In this document: positions 1 to 8,049 of the stretch, piece after piece
Numbering within the stretch: position 1 is the first letter of the stretch
Layout of the letters: each line of letters starts with the position of its first letter
Assembly (NCBI GenBank): GCA_025462885.1
Contig: JAOAPN010000014.1
Location: 620,001-684,000, forward strand
DNA: 64,000 nt
Direction: 5' to 3'
From: Acidobacteriaceae bacterium
GTDB taxonomy: Bacteria > Acidobacteriota > Terriglobia > Terriglobales > Acidobacteriaceae
Notes under the pieces: generated by a model
The model's input: only the letters and a program-made list of their open reading frames with translations
What the model was told of the DNA's origin: nothing
The model's database searches: none
Made by a program: the position numbers and the translations under genes

Positions 1-1455
1 TTCTCGCTCAGCCAGGCCGATATGCTGCGCCGTGCCATGGGTAAAAAAGACGCTGCCGAGATGACCCGGCAGAAGGTCAAGTTCATGGAGGGGGCAGCCG
101 AAAACAAACATCCGAAAGCAGTCGCTGGAACCATCTTCGACCTGATGGCGAAGTTTGCCGAGTACGGATTCAACAAGTCGCACTCCGCCGCCTACGCGTT
201 GCTTGCGTACCATACTGCCTATCTCAAGACGCACTATCCCATCGAGTTCATGGCGGCGCTGCTCACCAGTGAAACTTCGAAGCCCGAGAACGTCGTCAAG
301 TACATCTCCGAGTGCCGCGAGATGAATATTCCGGTCGTCCCGCCCAACGTCCAGCTCTCCTTCGCCAATTTCACCCCGATCCAGACGGAGCAGGGTGACG
401 CGATCGGCTTCGGTCTCGCCGCCATCAAGAACGTCGGCCATAACGCGATTGAATCGATCATCGCCGCGCGCAAGGTGCTGCAGGACGAGGGTAAGTCCGG
501 CTTCAGTTCGCTGTGGGAGTTCTGCGAAAAGATCGATCTCCGTCTGCTCAACAAGCGCGTCCTTGAGTCCCTCATCAAGTCCGGGGCTATGGACTCCTTC
601 GGTGGCCGCGCCCAGATCTTCGCCGCGCTGGACAAGGCCATGGAGCAGGCCCAGAAGGCGCAGAAGGACGCAGCCGCAGGCCAGCACGGCCTCTTCGGCA
701 TCTTTGATGCAGACCTCGCCTCGAACTCCTCGTCCGGTCCCGCAGAAGAGCCGCTACCCAACGTACCCGAGTGGGACGAGCACACCCGCCTGCAGTACGA
801 GAAGGACGTCCTCGGCTTCTTCGTCTCCGGCCACCCGATGGATAAGTACCGCGAGAAGCTCCGCAACATGAAGGTGCTCGACACCGCGACCGCGTGCGAG
901 ATGAAGCCCGAGCCGCAGGTCTTCCGCCGCGGCCGCGACGCCGAACCGCAGAACGAGATCTCCATCGCCGGCGTCATAACCGGCCTCAAGGTTGCCAAGT
1001 CCAAACGCTCCGGCGAGCTGTACGCCCAGGCTTCGCTCGAAGATACCGTTGGCAAGATTGAACTGATTGCCTTCCCACAGTCGTATGAAAAGCTGGCTGA
1101 GAAACTCAAGATCGACGTGCCTGTCGTCGTCCGTGGCGTGCTGCGCGGGGAAGAGGACTCAGCCCCGAAGCTTGCCATTTCCAGCATCCAGGCCTTGGAA
1201 GACATCAAACTCAAGCTGCCGGACGCCCTGCGCATCAAGGTTCCACTTCACAACCCCGACACCACCCTCCTCGAAAAACTCCATGCGCTTCTGCTCAGCG
1301 CACCCGGCAAGGGCAAGCTGTTGCTCGATCTGGAAGAGCCCGGGGAGTTCTGCGCCGTCCTGGAACCACACGGTGTATTGGTAGCAGCGGATCGTCTCTT
1401 TATCGATCAGGTCGAAGAACTGGTCGGGCGCGGCGGCGTTCGAATCATCGACTAG
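1..1455 (+). CDS. dnaE: DNA polymerase III subunit alpha, C-terminal part (5' end outside window)
   Basis: This is the carboxy-terminal 484 codons of the replicative polymerase; the frame is open from base 1. The first residues read FSLSQADMLRRAMGKK, the usual DnaE segment after the catalytic palm. A helix-hairpin-helix segment follows (GLAAIKNVGHNAIESI). Near residues 310-385 there is an OB-fold (ISIAGVITGLKVAKSKRSG), and the chain ends with the region that contacts tau in known DnaE proteins. The polymerase and PHP domains lie upstream of the window. The gene ends at a TAG 58 bases before the next gene, and I see no clear terminator in between. This is a housekeeping replication gene. The family call is very safe; only the missing 5' part is unknown. 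Confidence 0.97.
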   Translation, partial: FSLSQADMLRRAMGKKDAAEMTRQKVKFMEGAAENKHPKAVAGTIFDLMAKFAEYGFNKSHSAAYALLAYHTAYLKTHYPIEFMAALLTSETSKPENVVKYISECREMNIPVVPPNVQLSFANFTPIQTEQGDAIGFGLAAIKNVGHNAIESIIAARKVLQDEGKSGFSSLWEFCEKIDLRLLNKRVLESLIKSGAMDSFGGRAQIFAALDKAMEQAQKAQKDAAAGQHGLFGIFDADLASNSSSGPAEEPLPNVPEWDEHTRLQYEKDVLGFFVSGHPMDKYREKLRNMKVLDTATACEMKPEPQVFRRGRDAEPQNEISIAGVITGLKVAKSKRSGELYAQASLEDTVGKIELIAFPQSYEKLAEKLKIDVPVVVRGVLRGEEDSAPKLAISSIQALEDIKLKLPDALRIKVPLHNPDTTLLEKLHALLLSAPGKGKLLLDLEEPGEFCAVLEPHGVLVAADRLFIDQVEELVGRGGVRIID

Positions 1456-1513
1456 CCCGTCGAGCTGCCTGCGCGGCTGGCGAGCGTGAACAGCGGCAGT
1501 TACACTAGCACCC

Positions 1514-2755
1514 ATGTTGCAGCCCTACCGAACCGACTTCAATCACCGCTTCAGCGCTGCAAAGTACCACGAACTACTGCGTGAGCTCGACCGTACGACT
1601 CGAGCCAGGATCCAATTTCGGGTCTGTGAGACTCCATGTTTCTTCTCGCGCACGACACTGGACGAACTCGCCGCAACCGGCGCAGAACTGACGCATCAAC
1701 TTCTCGATAATCCGGCCTACGTCGCCGCCTCGGTCGAGGCCATTCCTGAAAAGTACAGAGTTCCCGGCGACGGATCGCATCCTCATTTCATGACGGTTGA
1801 CTTTGGCTTCGTCAGGAACCTCGACGGCACGCTGAGCCCGAAGCTCGTAGAACTGCAGGCCTTTCCCTCGCTCTTCGGCTATCAGCCGGTTCTGGCAAAT
1901 CAATACATCGAAACCTTCGATCTCGATCCCTCGTTGACCTCTTTCCTCGGCGGTCACACCGAAGATTCGTATTGGTCTCTGCTGCGCAAAGTGGTTCTCG
2001 GAGACCACGCCCCGGAGAACGTCGTGCTGACTGAAGTCGAACCGGACACCCAGAAGACCCTCCCCGACTTCCACGTCTACGAGGACCGTCTGGGCATCCG
2101 AACGGTGGACATTGCCAGTCTCCGGAGGCAGGGCGATACGCTCTTCTACGATCGAGATGGAGTTCAGACGCCGATTCGCCGGATCTACAATCGGGCGATC
2201 GCGGACGAGATGGAACGCAAGGGAACCGAGCTGGCCTTCGACTTGCGCGACGAGCTGGACGTCGAATGGGCCGGACATCCGAACTGGTACTTCCGGATCA
2301 GCAAGCTTTCGTTGCCCTACCTGAATCACCCCTCTGTTCCGAAGGCCGTCTTTCTGGACGACTGGTTTCGGGGAGCCGATCTGCCTGAGGACCGCAACCA
2401 GCTCCTGCTGAAGCCGCTCTACTCCTTCGCCGGGAAGGGAATCCAGTTTGCGCCCACCGACGCCGATCTCGCTGCAATTCCGCACTCAGAGCGTCACAAT
2501 TACCTCATCCAGGAGCGGGTTGGGTTTGCGCCCGTCATCGATACACCGGAAGGGCCGACGCAGGCTGAGGTCCGCATCATGTATTTGTGGCCTGACGGCG
2601 GCATCCTGGAACCCGTTATAAGCCTCGTCCGGCTCGGCAGAGGGCTTATGATGGGAGTCGACCACAACCGGAATCAGGGGTGGGTGGGTGGTTCCGCCGC
2701 ACTGTTCTCAAATAGCGGCGAAATTGACCCGATGAACAGCCTCAGAGTACGGTAA
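1514..2755 (+). CDS. ATP-grasp-like protein of unknown function
   Basis: The product has 413 residues and no signal peptide or membrane segment. I do not recognise a named family. The C-terminal half carries an ATP-grasp-like stretch: LLLKPLYSFAGKGIQF resembles the K-P-x-x-G-x-x-G-x-G-I nucleotide loop, followed by a YLIQERV strand and a later EVRIMYLWPDGG strand that would fit the ligase metal-binding strands. The N-terminal half has a conserved-looking FMTVDFGFVRNLDGTLSPKL segment. By analogy it could join an acid to an amine using ATP, but no substrate can be read from the sequence. The ATG at 1514 has no obvious ribosome-binding site. It stands alone between dnaE and a PilZ/response-regulator pair. 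Coding status is secure; function is not. Confidence 0.8.
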   Translation: MLQPYRTDFNHRFSAAKYHELLRELDRTTRARIQFRVCETPCFFSRTTLDELAATGAELTHQLLDNPAYVAASVEAIPEKYRVPGDGSHPHFMTVDFGFVRNLDGTLSPKLVELQAFPSLFGYQPVLANQYIETFDLDPSLTSFLGGHTEDSYWSLLRKVVLGDHAPENVVLTEVEPDTQKTLPDFHVYEDRLGIRTVDIASLRRQGDTLFYDRDGVQTPIRRIYNRAIADEMERKGTELAFDLRDELDVEWAGHPNWYFRISKLSLPYLNHPSVPKAVFLDDWFRGADLPEDRNQLLLKPLYSFAGKGIQFAPTDADLAAIPHSERHNYLIQERVGFAPVIDTPEGPTQAEVRIMYLWPDGGILEPVISLVRLGRGLMMGVDHNRNQGWVGGSAALFSNSGEIDPMNSLRVR

Positions 2756-2815
2756 ACTCCGATACACCTATAAGTAAGCTGTTTTTGTATCACATGGCGT
2801 AGTCCAAAGGAGGGC

Positions 2816-3145
2816 GTGGTGGCTCTGCAGCAAAGGCCCGACGGAATCAACCCCGTACGCACGGCAGTTCGTTTTCCGATGAAGCTCGCTTTGCAGGTGC
2901 AAAGTGCCCAGGGTGAGTTGAATGCGACGACTGAAAACATCTCTGCGAATGGGCTGCTCTTCGTGGGAGAGGTCCTTCCGGAAGTTGATACCAGAATTGA
3001 ATTTACGATCGCTATGCCTTCGTCCGTTATGGGCTCGGAACGAGACGTAACAATCCATTGCATCGGCCGCGTCGTACGTCATCAGATGCACGGAGACGTC
3101 AAACAGGCAGCAGCGGTGATCGATGAATATTTTCTAAAGGCTTGA
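2816..3145 (+). CDS. PilZ domain protein
   Basis: This 109-residue protein is a single PilZ domain, the usual receptor fold for cyclic di-GMP. The two ligand motifs are visible: RTAVR near residues 15-19 (RxxxR) and NISANG near residues 40-45 (D/N-x-S-x-x-G). The start is a GTG preceded at good spacing by AAAGGAGG (2806-2813), one of the strongest ribosome-binding sites in the window. Its stop lies three bases before the response-regulator ATG, so the two genes are almost certainly one transcript and translationally close. This pairing suggests that a second-messenger sensor and a transcription factor act together, but that is inference. No catalytic domain is attached. Confidence 0.88.
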   Translation: MVALQQRPDGINPVRTAVRFPMKLALQVQSAQGELNATTENISANGLLFVGEVLPEVDTRIEFTIAMPSSVMGSERDVTIHCIGRVVRHQMHGDVKQAAAVIDEYFLKA

Positions 3146-3148
3146 ATT

Positions 3149-3934
3149 ATGACGGTTGTAAATTTTGATCCAACGCATGGTTTAGAAGAGGATCATCTCG
3201 ATAGTAACGAAACAACCCCTGGAATCCGAGTGATACTCGCGGACTCCCAGGCGATCTATCGCGTCGGAATGAAGAAGATCTTCGCGATTGAAGACGACAT
3301 TCGCGTCGTCGCCCAGGTGGAGACTTTGACTAATCTCTACTCGGCACTGCAACGCTATCCAACGGACGTGGTGCTGCTGGAGGGACAACTGATCGCGGGG
3401 ACGATCGATGCCGTTCCAGAACTGGTTCGCCGTGCGCCGGACGCAAAGCTCATCGTTCAGGTTACGGAGACCGACGAGTCGAACACTGTAGAACTGTATC
3501 GGCGCGGCGTTCGCGGCGTCGTTCCACGGTCTATTTCGCCGGATCTGCTGGTCAAGTGCGTGCGCAAGATCGCCGATGGCGAGACGTGGATCGACAATCA
3601 GTCGATTAGCTGGGTGATCGAGGCTTACCGATCACAGGCGACGACGCTTACCGATCCCAAAGTACAGCCCAAGCTTTCCAAGAAGGAGCTGGCGATCATC
3701 AGTTGCATCACGCGCGGGATGCGGAACAAAGAGATCGCTTACCAGATTGGAACGACCGAGCAGGTCATCAAGAACTATCTCCGCAAGGTCTACGACAAGC
3801 TCGGCGTATCCGACCGCCTGGAGCTAGCGCTCTACTGCCTGCATCATGAGCTTTTGAAGAAGTATCTCCAGGAGCCGGAGAGCGCTCTCGGGGCAGCGCA
3901 GGAGCCATCCCAACCGCTGCGCGCCAAGATGTAG
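3149..3934 (+). CDS. NarL/LuxR-type response regulator with degenerate receiver
   Basis: The 261-residue protein has a receiver domain (about residues 25-145) and a C-terminal LuxR-type helix-turn-helix (about 180-245; LSKKELAIISCITRGMRNKEIAYQ is split here by its recognition helix). The receiver lacks standard chemistry. The phospho-accepting Asp in the DVVLLD strand is Glu78 (codon 3380-3382), the acidic pair is reduced to Ala31-Asp32, and the Lys near the end of the domain is Arg (VVPRSIS). Glu at this site often mimics phosphorylation, so the protein may be permanently active or respond to something else. It follows the PilZ gene with a three-base gap and is followed by a clear hairpin terminator. 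DNA-binding role is secure; the signal is unknown. Confidence 0.9.
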   Translation: MTVVNFDPTHGLEEDHLDSNETTPGIRVILADSQAIYRVGMKKIFAIEDDIRVVAQVETLTNLYSALQRYPTDVVLLEGQLIAGTIDAVPELVRRAPDAKLIVQVTETDESNTVELYRRGVRGVVPRSISPDLLVKCVRKIADGETWIDNQSISWVIEAYRSQATTLTDPKVQPKLSKKELAIISCITRGMRNKEIAYQIGTTEQVIKNYLRKVYDKLGVSDRLELALYCLHHELLKKYLQEPESALGAAQEPSQPLRAKM

Positions 3935-3935
3935 C

Positions 3936-3971
3936 CGGAGAGGGCCTGAATAGCGCCCTCTCCGCTTTCTT
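3936..3971 (+). terminator. Rho-independent terminator after the response regulator
   Basis: A ten-pair stem (CGGAGAGGGC with GCCCTCTCCG, nine-base loop) directly follows the regulator stop codon and is trailed by CTTTCTT. On the opposite strand there is no T-run, so it serves the plus-strand pair and only insulates the convergent yceI-like gene. Confidence 0.75.
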
Positions 3972-4560
3972 ACGGCTGCTTGTCGATCTCTACGTCGATC
4001 GTGAACTTAACTTCTTCGCCGATCGCCGGGCTGGCAGTGGATTTCGTGCCGAACTCGAAGTCCTTCCGGTTGAACTTGCCGCTGGCCGAGAAGCCGCTGA
4101 TCAAAATACCCTTCTGGTTCTTCTGAGGAGCGCTCGGTCCGTCGACGTCGAGGGTGATGCTCTTGGTCACGCCGGCGAGAGTCAGATCGCCGACCAGCTT
4201 CAGGCTTCCCGAGGTGCCGGTGATGGCGGTGGACTTGAAGAGGATCTGCGGATTCTTCGCCACGTCGAAGAAGTCAGGCGACTTCAGGTGCTTGTCGCGA
4301 GCTTCGGTGCCGGTGGTTACGGTTACAGTCTCAAGGGTCGCGGCAACGGCGGACTTGGTGATGTCCTTTTCATCCAGTGTGACGGTCCCTTTGACTCCGC
4401 CGATCGAGCCGCGGACGGTGCTGACCGCCATGTGGCGAATCTGAAAGTTCGCGCTGGAGTGAGCGGTGTCGATGGTCCAGGTAGAAGTCTGAGCGTTGAG
4501 ACCCGTGGTCGCCAGGGCAAGTCCGGCGAACGCGAGTGACAGGAAAAAGTGCTTCTTCAT
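3970..4560 (-). CDS. YceI family periplasmic lipid-binding protein
   Basis: The 196-residue product starts with a signal peptide (MKKHFFLSLAFAGLALATT, cleavage after LNAQ or nearby) and then a complete YceI beta-barrel domain. Hallmarks are TWTIDTAHSSANFQIRHM, the GSIGGVKGTVTLDEKD strand pair, and the DKHLKSPDFFDVAKNPQI segment. Family members hold isoprenoid-like or other lipophilic molecules in the periplasm. The ATG is preceded by GAGGAAAG at eight bases. The upstream 170 bases hold an 11-base tandem repeat of GCATACATCTG type at 4600-4621, possibly an operator. It is convergent with the response regulator. Ligand and pathway cannot be told from the sequence. Confidence 0.92.
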   Translation of the reverse strand: MKKHFFLSLAFAGLALATTGLNAQTSTWTIDTAHSSANFQIRHMAVSTVRGSIGGVKGTVTLDEKDITKSAVAATLETVTVTTGTEARDKHLKSPDFFDVAKNPQILFKSTAITGTSGSLKLVGDLTLAGVTKSITLDVDGPSAPQKNQKGILISGFSASGKFNRKDFEFGTKSTASPAIGEEVKFTIDVEIDKQP

Positions 4561-4732
4561 ACGATGTCTTTCCTCGGTCTTTCAGTTTGAAGTGCGTCCT
4601 GCATACATCTGGCATACATCCGGGGATTCCAGACACAAATGGAGCTCAGAGTTTGACCCGATGGCATGAGTCTATTTGAAGTTTGTTTCTGACGTTACAT
4701 AAAGGACGGATCGAAACAGATTTCTCGGGTTG

Positions 4733-6004
4733 CTAATCGACAACGGTGAGATTCGCTCCCTTGGCTTCCGACCCCAGAGCTGTCACGATTGCCACCAGAA
4801 CCGCGACGACGACCACGGTTCCGGAGAGCGCCATGCCGAGCATTCCACCGGAGAAACGGTTCGCAAACATCGCCTGGAAGACGCTGTTGCGGGACGAAAA
4901 CAGGTTGCCGAGCTGATATGCGAGACCCGGGAAGATAGCGCGGACCGGGCCGGGCGAGAGCTCGTTAAGGTGAGCGGGAATAACACCCCACGCGCCTTGC
5001 ACCATGAATTGCATCAGGAAACCCCCAACAGCCAGCATGGCGACGGAATGCGACCAGGCCCAGAGTGGAACCATCGGCAGGGCGAACAGAGCTGCGAAGA
5101 TAATGGTTTTCTTGCGGCCGAATCGCTCCGAGAATGTGCCGCAACAGATCCCTCCGAGCAGCGCCCCGATGTTGGCGACGACTACGACGAAGCCGACAGA
5201 GCCCGGCGCGAGTGCATGGTCCTTTTCCAGAAAGGTCGGGTAGAGATCCTGCGTGCCGTGACTGAAGGACGTGAACATGGTCATCAGGACGACGAGGAAA
5301 AGAAAGGACGGGAGATAGGTGAGCATCTCCTTGCGCTTGACTCCCTTGGGCTGCGGGTTTCTGCGCTCCTCAGCGCGGGCTTCCTGGCCTGCGAGCCAGG
5401 CGGGCGATTCCTTGACGCTGAACCGCACATAGAAGGCCAGCAGTGCGGGAAGGGTTCCGATCATGAACATGACGCGCCACGGGGTGAACATCCCGGTGCC
5501 GTGAAGGTGCGGGAAGAGGAGACCGTAGAGCGCCGCTGCCATCAGGTTGCCGACGACGTAACCCTCCTGCAGCAGGCCGGAGAAAAAGCCGCGGTTCTTG
5601 GGGGGCAGCGTTTCAAGGGCGAGGGCTGCGCCTACGCCCCACTCCCCGCCCATAGCGATTCCGAACAGCGCGCGGCAGATGAGGAAGGTGCCGAGCGACG
5701 GGGCGAAGGCAGAGGCCAACTCGAAGATCGAAAAGGAGATGACGTTGATCATCAGGGTCGGGCGGCGGCCAAAACGCTCGGCCATCAGACCGAAGAGCAG
5801 GGCTCCCACGGGACGCATGACCAGCGTCCAGAAGATGGCCTCGGCGACCTCTTTGACTCCTACGTGGAACTCTCCGGCGATGGACCGGACGCAGAGGGTG
5901 AGGAGGAAGAAGTCGAAAGCATCGAGGCTCCAGCCTAGAAAACAGGCGGTGAAGGTACTTCGTTGCACAGGAGTGAGGGCACGCAGCTCTTTCAGGAGGG
6001 CCAT
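4733..6004 (-). CDS. MFS transporter, lactate/sialate-like carboxylate carrier
   Basis: The product is a 423-residue, twelve-helix major facilitator. The N-terminal half has the family loop LMAERFGRRPTLM and the second half the matching loop TFSERFGRKKTIIF. FLGWSLDAFDFFLLT in helix 1 and GGEWGVGAALALE in helix 5 are typical of the proton-symport carboxylate group (SHS, lactate or sialate-like). I place the start at the ATG ending at 6004, which has AAGGAC just upstream; an upstream TTG/ATG would add 33 residues with no homology feel. It stands alone. An inverted repeat lies about 80 bases upstream. Substrate is an inference from resemblance only. Confidence 0.88.
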   Translation of the reverse strand: MALLKELRALTPVQRSTFTACFLGWSLDAFDFFLLTLCVRSIAGEFHVGVKEVAEAIFWTLVMRPVGALLFGLMAERFGRRPTLMINVISFSIFELASAFAPSLGTFLICRALFGIAMGGEWGVGAALALETLPPKNRGFFSGLLQEGYVVGNLMAAALYGLLFPHLHGTGMFTPWRVMFMIGTLPALLAFYVRFSVKESPAWLAGQEARAEERRNPQPKGVKRKEMLTYLPSFLFLVVLMTMFTSFSHGTQDLYPTFLEKDHALAPGSVGFVVVVANIGALLGGICCGTFSERFGRKKTIIFAALFALPMVPLWAWSHSVAMLAVGGFLMQFMVQGAWGVIPAHLNELSPGPVRAIFPGLAYQLGNLFSSRNSVFQAMFANRFSGGMLGMALSGTVVVVAVLVAIVTALGSEAKGANLTVVD

Positions 6005-6507
6005 GAAGTCCTTAGATATTTCAGTATCGTTGCATCCTAGCATCGCGCAGGTACGATAATCGAGATGCGGTGCCCCAGCTACCCCAGAGTTGCCTGCGCG
6101 CAACTCTCATGTTTTCAGGAGCATACAGTCCGCAGTGTCGCTAAAATATTGTAATAAAAGGAGTTGCTGGTAAATTCCTGTCCCGCATGGACTTACGAAC
6201 ACAATGCGATCCGATGTAGTTCCTCTGTACCTCAAACATTACAGGCTCAGCTTGAAGCCAGGCCTGCGTTGGGTTTTATTGTTTGAGTTGACCGAAAATT
6301 AGAAATCCCACTTTCTCCAAAAGTGAGATGGGATGCATTTCGTTTGAGCTTGGCAAAGCAGGTATTGAGTGCTATAAGTTTGCGCCTGGGGCTCCGATCA
6401 AGAGAATGGTTCGCACGCGGAAACGAACCCGCGCCCTGTTGTGTTGCCGGCATACCAGTCTTGTCGCCACCCTAAATTCAGAGACAACAAGGGAAGGACG
6501 TCAGACA
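6005..6507. other. 503-base intergenic region between divergent genes
   Basis: This stretch separates the MFS carrier (minus) from the glycine-zipper gene (plus). I see a perfect inverted repeat with eight-base arms (AGAGTTGC/GCAACTCT, 6086-6107) upstream of the carrier, and one good plus-strand promoter described separately. The middle part is AT-rich (AAAATATTGTAATAAAAGG near 6142-6160). I found no convincing coding frame or RNA gene. Confidence 0.6.
6350..6378 (+). promoter_or_regulatory. Candidate sigma-70 promoter
   Basis: TTGGCA (6350-6355) and TATAAG (6373-6378) are separated by exactly 17 bases and point at the glycine-zipper gene, giving a leader of roughly 120 bases. Confidence 0.5.
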
Positions 6508-7179
6508 ATGACCAATCCAATCAGTGCAGTCAAAGCGAATGAAGCAGCTGTCAAGACATCTGTCGTGGCTGCGGCTTCTGCCAAGTTCACCTTTACGCTA
6601 GATTCATTCCAGATCACCGATACGCGGTCCAGGCATGAAGATACGGATTACGTTTCTTTCACCCTGCTGGTGAAGTCGAGCAGTGGAAGTGGACAGCCCA
6701 CCACCCAGAAGAAATCGATGGGAAATCTGAACAACGGGACGTTCAAGGTTGGACTGTCGTTTCCCAATGTATCGGTCGCTACGACCGATACGGTGGTGCT
6801 CAATTACCTGATCGTGAACTCCGGCCACAAGGGCGAAAGCCAGATCTACTCAACCCTGGAGAATGCGGGCGGTTCGCTGGCGACGAAAGGCCTGATTGCA
6901 GGAGGTGCCGCAGTAGGGAGCCTGATTCCAATTCCAGGGCTTGGAACGCTGCTGGGTGCAGGGGCGGGATGGCTGGTGGGCGAGCTCAAAGGGATGCTGA
7001 GCGCGGACTGCGACGGTGCCGTTGCCGCGGAACAGAATACTTTCTCGTACAAGGACCTGGTTGCAAGGACAGCGCATGGAGTGTTCACGCAGAAGACGAA
7101 ACATCCGGGAACGGACTCAGCTACAGGGTGCGGCGGAAACTCGGTGTACTACGTGACCTGGCATATCGCGAAAGTTTAG
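6508..7179 (+). CDS. Hypothetical protein with a glycine-zipper hydrophobic hairpin
   Basis: The product has 223 residues and no signal peptide. The N-terminal half (residues 30-120) is a beta-rich domain with segments such as FTFTLDSFQITDTRSRH and DTVVLNYLIVNSGH. It is followed by a hydrophobic glycine-rich hairpin (about residues 133-165, GGAAVGSLIPIPGLGTLLGA then GAGWLVGELKG), the kind of small-residue pattern seen in membrane-inserting and bacteriocin-like peptides. The C-terminus has two Cys (ADCDG and TGCGG) that could pair. I chose the ATG at 6508 because GGGAAGGA lies upstream; the frame stays open for another 60 codons. I do not know a function. The glycine-zipper reading is by eye. 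Confidence 0.75.
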   Translation: MTNPISAVKANEAAVKTSVVAAASAKFTFTLDSFQITDTRSRHEDTDYVSFTLLVKSSSGSGQPTTQKKSMGNLNNGTFKVGLSFPNVSVATTDTVVLNYLIVNSGHKGESQIYSTLENAGGSLATKGLIAGGAAVGSLIPIPGLGTLLGAGAGWLVGELKGMLSADCDGAVAAEQNTFSYKDLVARTAHGVFTQKTKHPGTDSATGCGGNSVYYVTWHIAKV

Positions 7180-7242
7180 GTCGGTGCACAGGATCGAGTC
7201 CGTGCGGGAGAGACTCAGGATGTCGGCCTGGCGCGACTCGGC

Positions 7243-7788
7243 TCAGGGTTTGAGCCGGGATAGCGGTGTATTCGCGGGTAGATGGAGGGTATACCGGATC
7301 AGATATTTGGGGATGGTGTTGGTGGTTGAGGTCGAGGCCAGCAGGGTGATTCCACGAAACCGTACGAGTTGATCGTATGGGCTGGCAGATTCGGAGGTGG
7401 CAGAGTTGAGATTAGCGTAGCGATCGTGTGCATCCTTCACCTCGGTGCGCTTACCGAAGATGGCGTCGGCTTCATCGAAGAAGAGGATGGTGGTGTCGGG
7501 GTTGGTGGTCTGAAAGAGGTGGTCGAGATTTTTTTCGCTCTCGCCGATGTAACGCGAAGTGACACGGAGGAGATCGCGACCGAGGGAGTGAGCCAGACCT
7601 TCAGCGGTTGCGGCCGCGGTGGCGGGGTCTGGAGAGAGAAGGAGAATCGTTATTGGAACGGATCGCTTGACGTTGCGGAGGCTGCAGACGGTGATGTCGA
7701 TTTGTTGAAGAACTTCTGGCGGGAAGGTGAGGTGGGAGAGGGGAGTGCGAGGGGTGATACGGGTTAGGAGATTCGACTGTGAAGGCAT
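7243..7788 (-). CDS. Stand-alone, degenerate AAA-type ATPase domain
   Basis: The 181-residue product resembles the C-terminal AAA module of larger bacterial ATPases. Walker B is intact (ILFFDEADAIFGKRTEVKDA) and so is the RYIGESEKNLDHLF segment. Where the Walker A loop GPPGTGKT should be, the sequence reads SPDPATAAAT, so the P-loop Gly, Lys and Thr are gone. The usual run of residues after sensor 1 is also eroded, and the chain stops soon after. Nucleotide binding is therefore doubtful. It may be a decaying fragment, or a pseudo-ATPase that only assembles with a partner. The ATG at 7788 has GAGG seven bases upstream. It converges on the glycine-zipper gene. Confidence 0.65.
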   Translation of the reverse strand: MPSQSNLLTRITPRTPLSHLTFPPEVLQQIDITVCSLRNVKRSVPITILLLSPDPATAAATAEGLAHSLGRDLLRVTSRYIGESEKNLDHLFQTTNPDTTILFFDEADAIFGKRTEVKDAHDRYANLNSATSESASPYDQLVRFRGITLLASTSTTNTIPKYLIRYTLHLPANTPLSRLKP

Positions 7789-8049
7789 GGAAGGCCTCGC
7801 TCGGTTGCTGGAAGTGATTGTAGCCTTGCGAGTGGCTCGATGAGGACGGCATCCTTGCAAAGGCCCTCGTTTCCTGACGATATTTCCTGATTATCTTGTA
7901 GCGCAGTCTTCGCGGCCGGTGTCGGCGACACTTACGATCAATCTTGAATGTGGTTCGGACGTCTCTGACCCTCGAGATGGCGAACCCCCCTGGCGAATGC
8001 GAAACCGCCGACAAGCACTGAATTAATGGCGACTGCTTGATACCCGGGT

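Noticed and set aside
4730..5938. A 402-codon plus-strand frame
   Set aside because: It lies antisense to the MFS carrier and has low-complexity charged content with no domain.
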